Positions 42,539 through 51,051 of a stretch of 64,000 nucleotides of DNA are shown here, in pieces. Within the stretch, counting starts at the first letter, position 1. Every line of letters begins with the position of its first letter. Below the pieces are notes generated by a model that saw only the letters and a program-made list of their open reading frames with translations, did not search any database and was not told the origin of the DNA. The translations under genes were made by a program, and so were the position numbers. The stretch covers positions 248,001 through 312,000 of the forward strand of contig CCFE01000018.1 of NCBI GenBank assembly GCA_000752035.1. The letters are read 5' to 3'. The stretch is from Bacillus rubiinfantis. GTDB lineage: Bacteria; Bacillota; Bacilli; Bacillales; Cytobacillaceae.

Positions 42539-44008
42539 GTGAAGATCCATATCGTACAGAAAGGGGATACTCTTTGGAAGATCGCCAAGAAGTACGGCGT
42601 GAATTTTGAAGAGCTGAAAAAGATGAATTCACAGCTCAGCAATCCTGATATGATAATGCCCGGGATGAAAATAAAGGTTCCGACAGCCGGAGGAACGATT
42701 AAAAAAGAAGGGTCTATCAATCCAGGTGTAAAGAAAGAAATGCCCATTGCTGAGCATCCGTTTGCCAATGAAAAGCCGATCATAAAGGAGATGCCTGTGA
42801 AAGAAATTCCGATAAAGGAAATGCCGGTAAAAGAGAAGCCTGTGAAAGAAGTTCCTAAAGCGCCTTATACCCCAAGTATGCCGCTGCAGATTGTCCCTGA
42901 AATAGATATTAATAATTATTATATGACAAATATGACAAATATGACTGTAAAACCAGAGTTACCTGCAAAGCCGGAAAATATCCTTCCTGAGGTAAAAGAG
43001 GTTCCTAAGAAAGAGATTCCGCTGCCGCCGCCACCTCCAGCCCCCCTGCCCGAGGCCCCGTGCCCGCCGTCAGGTCCAGTAATGGAGGCTCCTTGTGCGC
43101 CGCAGGAATACTGTGTTCCGATAACACCTATTTTACCAGGTCCGGGATTTTGTCCGCCATATGGTGGGATGACACCTCTAGGAGTTATGCCTCCTACAGC
43201 TGGTATGCTCGCAAACATGAATCCAGCAATGGCTCCGGCACCTCCTATACCGAGCGGATCAACCATGATGCCGCAGCAGTTTGATGATGAATCATCCGCC
43301 TTTATTCCGCAAGTACCGGCTATGAATCCTATTTCTCCTGCAGTAGGCGGCACATATCCTGCTAATCCAACAACAGGTGCATTTCCTCAAGGAATGGATC
43401 CTGGAGCATACAGCGGTATGCCGCAATCTTATCAGGGAATGCAGGGCACATACAGTACAGCACCGCAGTACTACGGGCAAATGCCGGCGTATGGACAAAT
43501 GCCTATGAATTATGGTCAGATGCCTATGAATTACGGACAAATGCCCGCTAGCTATTCGACTGGTCCGCAACCATTGCCAGCAGGAGCAGGAGGATATGGA
43601 CCGATGGCACAGGGTTATCCACAAATGGGAAGCATGGAAATGAGTTCCCCACCGTCCGCATGGCCCCAAGGACCAGGTGGATATCAAACACAACAGGTAC
43701 CACCTTCAATGGGCGGCATGGCCCCATATAATAACATGCCTTCATATGGATATCCGCAAATGATGGAGACACCGCCACAAGGTTATGCTTACGACCTGCC
43801 AGACAGTACTGGAGCTGCAATGGGTGATTGTGGATGTGGAGGACCAGCAGCTTTGCCGTCAAGTTTTATTCCGCCAACACCGCCTATCTATAGTGCCCCA
43901 TATACAACACCTGTAGAGGCTGCTCAGCCTCCGTTAATGAATCCATACGGAATAGGCCCTGCTGGAACTGGTCCAAGCGGAATGTCAGTCGATGTCGAAA
44001 GCAGTTAA
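42539..44008 (+). CDS. safA: Spore coat morphogenetic protein SafA
   Basis: SafA organises the inner coat and binds SpoVID. The 489-residue product starts with a LysM domain (residues 1-45, IHIVQKGDTLWKIAKKYGVN) that targets cortex peptidoglycan. A Lys-Glu-Met/Ile-Pro repeat region (about 82-105), a Pro-rich segment (about 160-190) and a Met/Gln/Pro/Gly/Tyr-rich tail with YGQMP repeats (near 43480-43560) follow. This matches the family. Start GTG 42539 lies eight bases after AGGAGGG. The next gene starts inside its last codons. Confidence 0.93.
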   Translation: MKIHIVQKGDTLWKIAKKYGVNFEELKKMNSQLSNPDMIMPGMKIKVPTAGGTIKKEGSINPGVKKEMPIAEHPFANEKPIIKEMPVKEIPIKEMPVKEKPVKEVPKAPYTPSMPLQIVPEIDINNYYMTNMTNMTVKPELPAKPENILPEVKEVPKKEIPLPPPPPAPLPEAPCPPSGPVMEAPCAPQEYCVPITPILPGPGFCPPYGGMTPLGVMPPTAGMLANMNPAMAPAPPIPSGSTMMPQQFDDESSAFIPQVPAMNPISPAVGGTYPANPTTGAFPQGMDPGAYSGMPQSYQGMQGTYSTAPQYYGQMPAYGQMPMNYGQMPMNYGQMPASYSTGPQPLPAGAGGYGPMAQGYPQMGSMEMSSPPSAWPQGPGGYQTQQVPPSMGGMAPYNNMPSYGYPQMMETPPQGYAYDLPDSTGAAMGDCGCGGPAALPSSFIPPTPPIYSAPYTTPVEAAQPPLMNPYGIGPAGTGPSGMSVDVESS

Positions 44009-44981
44009 AGCGGCTGGATTACATGGAGACGATGCATACTTTGATCGTCTCTTCTCTTATTTTCAGTCACATTTGGATGAACCTGTCCTAGAGCTGCGGG
44101 CGCTCGAACGGTCGGTGCTTTTATTAAAAACAAACCGCCAGGCTTATATCGTAAAAGGTTACTCATCGATACGAAAATTAAAAATTCAGGAAGCATTTAC
44201 GGCTACTTTAAAAAAAGAAGGATTTCCCCATACTTATGTTTTTTTACAGCCTTCAGCAAAAGACCAGCTGTTTTTTGAGGGGAATTATTTAGGTTTTATG
44301 GAGTATATTCCACAACATCGAACCACATTTTCCTTTCAGACAAATGATAATCGCCGGGAAGGTCTAGAGTTATTACAACAATTCCATCATGTTACAGGAT
44401 CATTCGAAACAAGATATAAAAGATTGCTACCCAAAGCAAATTTACTAGGAAAATGGGTTGAAAGATATAAGCTTTTTTTCAGTAATTACTTGTTCCTTAA
44501 GCATTTTCTAAGTGAGTCTTTTCTTTCTGATTTAAACTCATGGGCTGCTTGGTCCCTTAGAGGAATGGAAACAAACGCGTTATTTTTTCAAAAAGGACCG
44601 GTTGTCATTTTACATGGAGACGTTGCCCATCATAATTTTCTTCGCAGCAAACACGGTAAACTGTATCTAATTGATTTCGATTTAATTAACATAGGTCCTG
44701 CCGTCATTGATTATATCCAATATGCGAACCGAATACTTCCACATCTTGATTGGTCGGTTGAGAAACTTCTTAATTTACAACAGATGAAAACATACGAGAA
44801 TGATAAAGCTTTTCTTTATGCGTTAACGTATCCTGCAGATATTTTCCGTGAATGGAATCGCGTTGTTAGAGAAAAATCCTATTTTGATCAATATAAAATA
44901 CAGCAAGTGATCGATTTGACCGTCAGGCAGTTTTATGCAAGGAAGAATTTTATCAAGCAAATAAAGCGTATTGTCAGTTAA
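43992..44981 (+). CDS. Kinase-fold protein, CotS/aminoglycoside phosphotransferase family
   Basis: The 329-residue product has a phosphotransferase fold with an intact catalytic loop ILHGDVAHHNF (HGD plus Asn) and metal motif LYLIDFDLINIGP. It is thus a likely active kinase, in contrast to YsxE in this window. Related Bacillus proteins (CotS, CotI, YutH) are spore-coat-associated. It begins at ATG 43992 inside the last 17 bases of safA and has no clear ribosome-binding site, so translation is probably coupled to safA. This suggests mother-cell expression and a coat role. The substrate is unknown. Confidence 0.85.
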   Translation: MSKAVKAAGLHGDDAYFDRLFSYFQSHLDEPVLELRALERSVLLLKTNRQAYIVKGYSSIRKLKIQEAFTATLKKEGFPHTYVFLQPSAKDQLFFEGNYLGFMEYIPQHRTTFSFQTNDNRREGLELLQQFHHVTGSFETRYKRLLPKANLLGKWVERYKLFFSNYLFLKHFLSESFLSDLNSWAAWSLRGMETNALFFQKGPVVILHGDVAHHNFLRSKHGKLYLIDFDLINIGPAVIDYIQYANRILPHLDWSVEKLLNLQQMKTYENDKAFLYALTYPADIFREWNRVVREKSYFDQYKIQQVIDLTVRQFYARKNFIKQIKRIVS

Positions 44982-45010
44982 TCTATTCCTAGACAAGAAT
45001 GAAAATCGGA

Positions 45011-45053
45011 TGAAAATACCACCCTATGAGTGAGCATAGTAAAGTATGCTCAC
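45011..45053 (+). promoter_or_regulatory. Sporulation promoter overlapping a palindrome, before coxA
   Basis: TGAAAA (45011-45016), 18 bases and CATAGTA (45035-45041) resemble a forespore sigma-G promoter (TGMATA, N17-18, CATACTA). The -10 box lies inside a perfect nine-base inverted repeat, GTGAGCATA (45030-45038) and TATGCTCAC (45045-45053). Promoter and operator readings are both possible. Confidence 0.5.
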
Positions 45054-45082
45054 GCTCACGATTTCATGAGGGGGTATTTTGC

Positions 45083-45784
45083 TTGAACATGAAACGATTG
45101 GTGCTTCCTTTCTCAACAATTCTTTTGGCAGGAGTCACGGGCTGTGGGAATGATAATGATCGTAGTAGCGGTGCCAGTGTTTCAAACCCTATTCAACATG
45201 TAGGGTATTACTCAAATGAAAATCACTCAAACCAACGTAACTCATTATTTCGTGACCATGATGGCCCGGTTACAGAAATGATGGATCATACGTTTGGGGA
45301 TGAGGATCAAATAGTCAATGAGCAACGGGAAAAATTACTGCAAACGAGAGATGAGAATGGGCATCCGCCAAATCCAACGAAACCTCTAGCAACGGAGGAC
45401 CGGAATTTCTTCCTAAGGGATAATCGGTTTAGCAGGAGTGACATGAATTATCATGATCATTTGAATCGAAATATTGCAAATACCGGGACATCTGTAAACA
45501 ATGAATTTCAAGATGATGTGACTGATTCAATTCGTAATCGAGTTGCTGATGTTGATAATGTCAGAGGGATTCGGTCTGTCTCATATGGAAATTCCATCAT
45601 AATAGCGGTTACCTTCATGGATAACAGTAAAGCGGCCGAGACGAAAAGAGCCATTCAAAAGGCAGTACGGCCCTTAGTAGCAGGAAAAGCGATTAATGTC
45701 ATTTCTGACGAAGGTACCCTTGGACGGGATCGAAATATTCACAATGATGTTCCACAAAGAAAGCCATTAGAAAATAAAAAGTAG
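45083..45784 (+). CDS. coxA: Sporulation lipoprotein CoxA, YhcN/YlaJ family
   Basis: The 233-residue product has a lipoprotein signal with lipobox VTGC (Cys about 21). It then has an Asn/His/Asp-rich region and a C-terminal YhcN/YlaJ domain (about 140-225, RNRVADVDNVRGIRSVSYGN). CoxA is a spore cortex-associated lipoprotein encoded next to safA in B. subtilis, and the position agrees. Start TTG 45083 lies eight bases after GAGGGGG. The ATG at 45026 is upstream of that site and would spoil the signal peptide. Forespore expression is suggested by the promoter candidate. Confidence 0.85.
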   Translation: MNMKRLVLPFSTILLAGVTGCGNDNDRSSGASVSNPIQHVGYYSNENHSNQRNSLFRDHDGPVTEMMDHTFGDEDQIVNEQREKLLQTRDENGHPPNPTKPLATEDRNFFLRDNRFSRSDMNYHDHLNRNIANTGTSVNNEFQDDVTDSIRNRVADVDNVRGIRSVSYGNSIIIAVTFMDNSKAAETKRAIQKAVRPLVAGKAINVISDEGTLGRDRNIHNDVPQRKPLENKK

Positions 45785-45787
45785 AAA

Positions 45788-45815
45788 CAAGGCAAAGCCA
45801 GCTGGCTTTGCCTTG
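45788..45815 (+). terminator. Perfect 28-base palindrome after coxA
   Basis: The stretch 45788-45815 is a perfect palindrome (arms CAAGGCAAAGCCAG and complement). It can form a tight hairpin but has no T run behind it. It is probably a 3' stabilising structure or a weak terminator. Confidence 0.5.
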
Positions 45816-45896
45816 CATTCATAGATGGATAAAAATTGCAAAACAGGTGAGACTAGATATGTAAAGTTTGTAAATTACCTATAAGAGGTGAGAGGC

Positions 45897-46424
45897 ATGA
45901 GGTTCTCAAGAATGGTCAAGGCTTGCTATTGGTGCACAATTATTTTTGTTACTCTCCTAATATTTCTCGGAATATCATCGACTAGCTCTGCTGCATTATT
46001 AACAAACAAGCAAGCAGAGGAACCTCGCCACATAACTGTTATTTTAGAACGCATTTATTTAGATGGAGAGGTTAGCCAAGAAACAATTGAGGAAACCTGC
46101 TGGTCGATGGAGAACTTTTGGGCTAAATATGATGATTGGGAATTAAGAGAAATAAATGAATCAAAAATGGTGTTTAGCAGAAAAATAGACGATATTTCTC
46201 CGCTGTTAAAAGCCAATGGTTTTTTCGGAATGACCAATGAAGGTGTATTAACCATCTTTAACGGCAAACCTAGAAGCTCTAGAATTATCCAATCCTTTTT
46301 TCAACTCGATATGGAGAAGCTTGAAAGTAAAAAGCAAGAGGAATTGTTACAAGGGATTCCAATCAAGTCAAAGTATGATTATGTAGAAGTGCTCGAAACG
46401 TTTAAACACTATTCAAAAGAATAA
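45897..46424 (+). CDS. bofC: Forespore regulator BofC
   Basis: BofC is exported from the forespore into the intermembrane space, where it restrains SpoIVB and so delays sigma-K activation by SpoIVFB. The 175-residue product has a signal peptide (cleavage near STSSA, about residue 32). Its N- and C-terminal domains have conserved segments ITVILERIYLDGEVSQET and GFFGMTNEGVLTIFNGKP. ATG 45897 is preferred over GTG 45888, which lies in the AGAGG site. It works on the same pathway as spoIVFA/FB at 34051-35674. Confidence 0.92.
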   Translation: MRFSRMVKACYWCTIIFVTLLIFLGISSTSSAALLTNKQAEEPRHITVILERIYLDGEVSQETIEETCWSMENFWAKYDDWELREINESKMVFSRKIDDISPLLKANGFFGMTNEGVLTIFNGKPRSSRIIQSFFQLDMEKLESKKQEELLQGIPIKSKYDYVEVLETFKHYSKE

Positions 46425-46459
46425 AGTGAAACTTCCATCATCCCCCACTGTTGGTTAAC

Positions 46460-46497
46460 AATCAGCCTGCGTAAAGATAAAAACCAGGCTGATTTTG
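46460..46497 (+). terminator. Terminator of bofC
   Basis: AATCAGCCTG (46460-46469) and CAGGCTGATT (46485-46494) pair around a 15-base loop and are followed by TT. Confidence 0.7.
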
Positions 46498-46605
46498 CTG
46501 TACAGAAGTGGGTAGTACTATTTTCTTCAACTCCGGTAAGAAAGTATGATAGAATAAAATACAGTGCAATCTTATGTTCAACTAGAATTTAGGGAGAGAA
46601 GCGGC

Positions 46606-47217
46606 TTGTTTGATTTTATTAAAGGCACTGTTGCTTTTGTTGGACCGGAATATATCGTGATTGAAAATAACGGAATTGGTTATCAATTAGCGATGCCGAA
46701 TCCGTTTATTTTTGCCGGAAAAATGGGAACAATGGTTACTGTTTATACATATCACTATGTCCGTCAGGATGTTATCTCATTATTTGGCTTCGAATCACGC
46801 GAAGAAAAGAAATTGTTTACGAAATTATTAAATGTATCCGGAATCGGACCTAAAGGAGCACTGGCTATCCTTGCATCTGGAGAAGTTGGTCAGGTTGTTA
46901 ATGCAATTGAAAATGAAGATGAAAAATTCCTGGTGAAATTTCCCGGTGTCGGTAAGAAAACGGCAAGACAAATTATTCTCGATTTAAAAGGTAAATTACA
47001 GGATATCGTGCCTGACTACCTTCCAAATCTGTTTAACGCCGATAAGCTGCCAATCCATTCTGAAATGGTTGATCACGCTTTTGAAGAAGCTATGCTAGCT
47101 TTGCAAGCACTTGGTTACTCGGAAAAGGAACTGAGAAAAATCTCACCAGACTTAATGAAAGAACAACTGACAACAGATCAATATATTAAAAAGGCCTTAC
47201 AAAAGCTTTTAAAATAG
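46606..47217 (+). CDS. ruvA: Holliday junction DNA helicase subunit RuvA
   Basis: RuvA binds four-way DNA junctions and loads RuvB for branch migration. The 203-residue product starts LFDFIKGTVAFVGPEYIVIE (OB fold), has two HhH motifs (LLNVSGIGPKGALAIL and FPGVGKKTARQIILDLKGK) and a C-terminal RuvB-binding domain. Start TTG 46606 lies seven bases behind AGGGAGAG. An ATG further upstream has no site. ruvB follows ten bases after the stop codon. Confidence 0.96.
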   Translation: MFDFIKGTVAFVGPEYIVIENNGIGYQLAMPNPFIFAGKMGTMVTVYTYHYVRQDVISLFGFESREEKKLFTKLLNVSGIGPKGALAILASGEVGQVVNAIENEDEKFLVKFPGVGKKTARQIILDLKGKLQDIVPDYLPNLFNADKLPIHSEMVDHAFEEAMLALQALGYSEKELRKISPDLMKEQLTTDQYIKKALQKLLK

Positions 47218-47227
47218 GTGATGATGT

Positions 47228-48229
47228 ATGGAAGAGCGGATTATTTCCAGTGAAGTAAATGAAAGTGAAGTCAGCTTTGAACAGAGTCTTCGCCCCCAAA
47301 CTTTACAGCAGTATATTGGACAAGATCAGGTTCGTGAAAACTTGCAAATATTCATTCAGGCAGCGAGACAGCGGGCAGAAACACTGGACCATGTATTGCT
47401 ATATGGACCGCCGGGACTTGGGAAGACAACGCTGGCGATGATAATTGCCAATGAGATGGGTGTTAACATCAGGACAACCTCAGGCCCTGCCATTGAGCGG
47501 CCTGGTGATTTGGCAGCAATTCTAACCGCTCTCGAACCTGGTGACGTGCTGTTTATTGACGAAATCCATCGTCTCCCGCGTTCAATTGAAGAAGTGCTCT
47601 ATCCAGCAATGGAGGACTTTTGTCTTGATATTGTAATTGGGAAAGGGCCTAGTGCAAGGTCGATCCGTCTTGATTTGCCACCATTCACACTTGTTGGGGC
47701 AACGACGAGAGCGGGCTCCTTATCAGCCCCATTGCGGGACCGATTTGGTGTTTTATCTCGGCTCGAGTATTATAAGGAGGAACACTTGGCTAGTATTGTG
47801 CTGCGAACTGCAGAATTATTTGAAACCGCAATTGATGGTCCGTCAGCAGTGGAAATTGCCAGGAGAGCGAGAGGAACTCCAAGAATAGCCAATCGTCTGT
47901 TGCGGCGTGTCAGAGATTTTGCTCAAGTAAAGGGAAATGGTGATATCAGCTTACCACTTGCCAAAGAAGCGCTGCAGTTATTGCAAGTCGATCAGCTTGG
48001 GCTCGACCATATCGATCATAAACTGCTAAAGGGCATTATTGAAAAATTTCGCGGCGGACCCGTTGGGCTTGACACAATCGCAGCTTCAATCGGTGAGGAA
48101 GCAGAAACGATTGAAGATGTGTATGAGCCTTATTTATTACAAATTGGCTTTCTGCAGCGGACACCGCGGGGCCGGGTGGTAACGTCAGCAGTTTATCACC
48201 ATTTTGGCATGGAGGTGCCAGCACCTTGA
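47228..48229 (+). CDS. ruvB: Holliday junction branch-migration ATPase RuvB
   Basis: RuvB is the hexameric motor of branch migration. The 333-residue product has the AAA+ core with Walker A GPPGLGKTT, Walker B DEIHR, sensor motifs (VGATTRAGSLSAPLRDRFG) and a C-terminal winged helix for DNA contact (TPRGRVVTSAVYHHFG). It is in a unit with ruvA, and its stop codon overlaps the start of the next small gene. Confidence 0.97.
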   Translation: MEERIISSEVNESEVSFEQSLRPQTLQQYIGQDQVRENLQIFIQAARQRAETLDHVLLYGPPGLGKTTLAMIIANEMGVNIRTTSGPAIERPGDLAAILTALEPGDVLFIDEIHRLPRSIEEVLYPAMEDFCLDIVIGKGPSARSIRLDLPPFTLVGATTRAGSLSAPLRDRFGVLSRLEYYKEEHLASIVLRTAELFETAIDGPSAVEIARRARGTPRIANRLLRRVRDFAQVKGNGDISLPLAKEALQLLQVDQLGLDHIDHKLLKGIIEKFRGGPVGLDTIAASIGEEAETIEDVYEPYLLQIGFLQRTPRGRVVTSAVYHHFGMEVPAP

Positions 48230-48432
48230 GCGGATTATCCAAAACATTAATGGTGATAGGGGCGATTATTTTTTTAATCGGTTTCTTAATGCCATATTTA
48301 CATTTGGGGAGACTGCCAGGAGATATTATTTTTAAAAAAGGGAATACCACGTTTTATTTTCCGATTGTTACTTCGGTCATATTAAGTATTGTTTTATCCC
48401 TGATCTTTTATTTTTTAGGGAGATTTCGTTAA
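48226..48432 (+). CDS. DUF2905 small membrane protein
   Basis: The 68-residue product has two membrane helices (about 5-24 and 44-65) joined by the segment GRLPGDIIFKKGNTTFYFPI, which is the hallmark of the DUF2905 family. The function is unknown, but the gene commonly sits between ruvB and queA in Bacilli. Start TTG 48226 overlaps the ruvB stop codon (TTGA) with GGAGGTG upstream, so it is translationally coupled to ruvB. Confidence 0.9.
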   Translation: MSGLSKTLMVIGAIIFLIGFLMPYLHLGRLPGDIIFKKGNTTFYFPIVTSVILSIVLSLIFYFLGRFR

Positions 48433-48449
48433 AGGTAGGATGTTAAAGG

Positions 48450-49478
48450 ATGAAGGTAGATCTATTTGATTTTCATTTGCCAGAAGAATTAATTGCCCAG
48501 GTACCGTTAGAAAATCGGGCTGCCAGCCGATTAATGGTATTAGACAAGGAAACTGGTAAAATAAAGCATGAAGTGTTTAGTGAAATTATTCATTACTTGC
48601 GTGAAGGCGATTGCCTTGTATTAAATGATACAAAGGTGTTGCCGGCACGCCTTTTTGGCGTCAAGAAAGATACTGGTGCAAATATTGAAGTACTGCTGCT
48701 AAAACAGCTCCAGGATAATAAATGGGAAACTTTAGTGAAACCCGCTAAACGAGTAAAAAAAGGTACGGTTATTGAGTTTGGAGAAGGTGTGCTAACTGCC
48801 GTATGCACGGAGGAAGCTGAACATGGCGGCAGGGTATTCCAGTTTACATATGACGGCATATTTTACGAGATTCTAGAACAATTGGGTGAAATGCCATTAC
48901 CCCCTTATATAAAGGAGCAGCTCGAGGACCAGGACCGTTACCAAACGGTGTATGCCAAAGAGCCTGGATCAGCAGCCGCACCAACAGCAGGTCTACATTT
49001 CACCGAGGAACTACTGCAACAAATTGCGGCAAAAGGTGTCCATATCGCGTTTATAACGCTTCATGTTGGTTTAGGTACATTTAGGCCGGTAAGTTCAGAT
49101 GATGTGGAAGGACATGATATGCACGCTGAATTTTATCTCATGAACGAAGAAACGGCTGATTTACTTAATAGGGTGAGAGAGAATGGGGGCAGGATCATAA
49201 CTGTCGGTACAACCTCAACTAGGACGCTGGAAACAATTGCATCAGCTCATAATGGACGATTCATTGCCAGCAGCGGCTGGACCGATATTTTTATTTATCC
49301 AGGCTACCAGTTCAAAGGAATTAATGGTATGGTAACAAATTTTCATTTACCAAAATCAACCTTAATTATGCTTGTTAGTGCTTTGGCCGGCAGGGAGCAT
49401 ATATTACTCGCGTACAACACAGCCGTACAAGAGAAATACCGCTTCTTCAGTTTTGGCGATGCTATGTTAATCATATAG
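48450..49478 (+). CDS. queA: S-adenosylmethionine:tRNA ribosyltransferase-isomerase QueA
   Basis: QueA adds the epoxycyclopentane group to preQ1-modified tRNA, the step after Tgt in queuosine synthesis. The 342-residue product shows the family opening LFDFHLPEELIAQVPLENR, FNDTKVLPARL-like LNDTKVLPARLFG, PTAGLHFTEELL and the C-terminal GMVTNFHLPKSTLIMLVSA. tgt follows 26 bases later, giving the usual pathway pair. Confidence 0.96.
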   Translation: MKVDLFDFHLPEELIAQVPLENRAASRLMVLDKETGKIKHEVFSEIIHYLREGDCLVLNDTKVLPARLFGVKKDTGANIEVLLLKQLQDNKWETLVKPAKRVKKGTVIEFGEGVLTAVCTEEAEHGGRVFQFTYDGIFYEILEQLGEMPLPPYIKEQLEDQDRYQTVYAKEPGSAAAPTAGLHFTEELLQQIAAKGVHIAFITLHVGLGTFRPVSSDDVEGHDMHAEFYLMNEETADLLNRVRENGGRIITVGTTSTRTLETIASAHNGRFIASSGWTDIFIYPGYQFKGINGMVTNFHLPKSTLIMLVSALAGREHILLAYNTAVQEKYRFFSFGDAMLII

Positions 49479-49504
49479 GAAATAGAGGAAGGAGAAAGAA
49501 TACG

Positions 49505-50644
49505 TTGACTGCGATTCGTTATGAATTTATCAAGACATGTAAACAAACAGGGGCCCGACTTGGCCGCGTCCATACACCTCATGGTTCATTTGATACGCCA
49601 GCGTTCATGCCGGTGGGGACTTTGGCAACTGTGAAGACGATGTCCCCGGAAGATTTAAAGGAGATGGGAGCAGGGATTATCTTAAGTAATACCTACCATT
49701 TGTGGCTTCGACCAGGACATGAGATCATTAAAGAGGCCGGTGGATTACATAAGTTTATGAATTGGGACCGGGCAATTCTGACTGATTCCGGTGGTTTTCA
49801 GGTTTTTAGTTTAAGTGAATTCCGCAAAATTGAAGAGGAAGGCGTTCATTTCCGCAATCATTTAAGTGGGGAAAAATTATTTTTATCACCGGAAAAATCG
49901 ATGGAAATTCAGAACGCACTAGGTTCTGATATCATGATGGCCTTTGATGAATGTCCGCCATATCCAGCCACATTTGAGTATATGAAAAAGTCTGTTGAGC
50001 GGACTTCACGATGGGCAGAACGCTGTTTAAAAGCTCATCAGCGTCCTGAAGACCAAGGTTTATTTGGGATTGTACAAGGCGGGGAATTTGAAGAGCTTCG
50101 GAAGCAGAGTGCCCAGGATTTGGTGTCGTTAGACTTTCCAGGTTATGCTGTTGGCGGTCTTTCAGTAGGGGAACCCAAGGATGTCATGAATCGCATGTTG
50201 GAATTTACCACACCACTTTTACCTACAAACAAACCACGTTATTTAATGGGGGTAGGTTCTCCAGATTCATTAATTGATGGAGCTATTCGTGGTATCGATA
50301 TGTTTGACTGTGTATTACCAACAAGGATTGCCCGAAATGGTACGTTAATGACAAGCGAAGGTCGGTTAGTCGTGAAGAACGCCCAATATGCAAGAGATTT
50401 TGGACCGCTTGATCCTGATTGCGATTGCTATACATGCCGAAATTACAGCAGAGCCTATATTCGCCATTTAATTCATTGTAATGAAACATTCGGAATTCGT
50501 TTAACATCTTACCATAATCTCTATTTTCTGTTAAGATTAATGGAGAAAGTCAGACAAGCCATTAGGGAAGACCGGCTTGGCGATTTCCGTGAAGAATTTT
50601 TCGAACGTTATGGTTTTAATAAGCCAAACGCTAGAAATTTCTGA
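49505..50644 (+). CDS. tgt: Queuine tRNA-ribosyltransferase Tgt
   Basis: Tgt replaces guanine 34 with preQ1 in tRNAs for Asn, Asp, His and Tyr. The 379-residue product has the nucleophile motif DMFDCVLPTR, the active-site ILTDSGGFQVFSL, and the zinc motif CDCYTC with a later His (RHLIHCNE). Start TTG 49505 follows GGAAGGAG. It acts with queA upstream, and yajC lies downstream, as in many bacteria. Confidence 0.97.
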   Translation: MTAIRYEFIKTCKQTGARLGRVHTPHGSFDTPAFMPVGTLATVKTMSPEDLKEMGAGIILSNTYHLWLRPGHEIIKEAGGLHKFMNWDRAILTDSGGFQVFSLSEFRKIEEEGVHFRNHLSGEKLFLSPEKSMEIQNALGSDIMMAFDECPPYPATFEYMKKSVERTSRWAERCLKAHQRPEDQGLFGIVQGGEFEELRKQSAQDLVSLDFPGYAVGGLSVGEPKDVMNRMLEFTTPLLPTNKPRYLMGVGSPDSLIDGAIRGIDMFDCVLPTRIARNGTLMTSEGRLVVKNAQYARDFGPLDPDCDCYTCRNYSRAYIRHLIHCNETFGIRLTSYHNLYFLLRLMEKVRQAIREDRLGDFREEFFERYGFNKPNARNF

Positions 50645-50675
50645 TAGATGTTGATTAGGAAAGGAGGGGAACTGG

Positions 50676-50957
50676 ATGTCAGGTGGAATTGGTACATTTA
50701 TTCCTTTGATTTTAATGTTTGTGTTGTTTTATTTTCTGTTAATTCGCCCACAGCAAAAACGCCAAAAGGCAGTGCAAACTATGCAAAGCAATTTACAAAA
50801 GGGTGACAAGATTGTCACAATTGGCGGTTTGCATGGTATCATCGATTCAATTGATGAGAGCAAAGCTGTAATTAAATGTGGCGATGGCAGCCGACTTACA
50901 TATGATCGCAATGCGATCCGTGAAGTAACGGAAACAGCTAAGGAACCACAAGCTTAA
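50676..50957 (+). CDS. yajC: Preprotein translocase accessory protein YajC
   Basis: The 93-residue protein has one N-terminal membrane helix (about 7-24, with FVLFYFLLIRPQQKRQK) and a small cytoplasmic domain (GDKIVTIGGLHGIIDSID). YajC associates with SecDF in the Sec holotranslocon. secDF lies at 54529, after a short block of unrelated genes. Start ATG 50676 follows AAGGAGGG. Confidence 0.95.
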   Translation: MSGGIGTFIPLILMFVLFYFLLIRPQQKRQKAVQTMQSNLQKGDKIVTIGGLHGIIDSIDESKAVIKCGDGSRLTYDRNAIREVTETAKEPQA

Positions 50958-50969
50958 TTTATGACAAAA

Positions 50970-51004
50970 AGGAAGCACCGAAATACTGGGCTTCCTTTTT
51001 TTTG
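50970..51004. terminator. Terminator between yajC and yrzE
   Basis: AAGGAAGC (50970-50977) and GCTTCCTT (50991-50998) pair and are followed by TTTTTT on the forward strand. An A run on the other side could serve the convergent yrzE. Confidence 0.85.
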
Positions 51005-51051
51005 CCTGTTTAGTATTTTGAAGATAGTCTATCTTTGCAAAAGTTTGCCGT

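Noticed and set aside
42919..43353. A 144-codon frame on the reverse strand inside safA
   Set aside because: Its Gly/Pro/Ile composition mirrors the repetitive Pro-rich part of safA, it has no ribosome-binding site and it lies fully inside a confident gene. A second antisense frame at 43292-43693 is rejected for the same reason.
43480..43560. Tandem repeats in safA as a CRISPR-like or mobile element
   Set aside because: The repeats are in frame and encode YGQMP-type units typical of coat proteins. There are no spacers.
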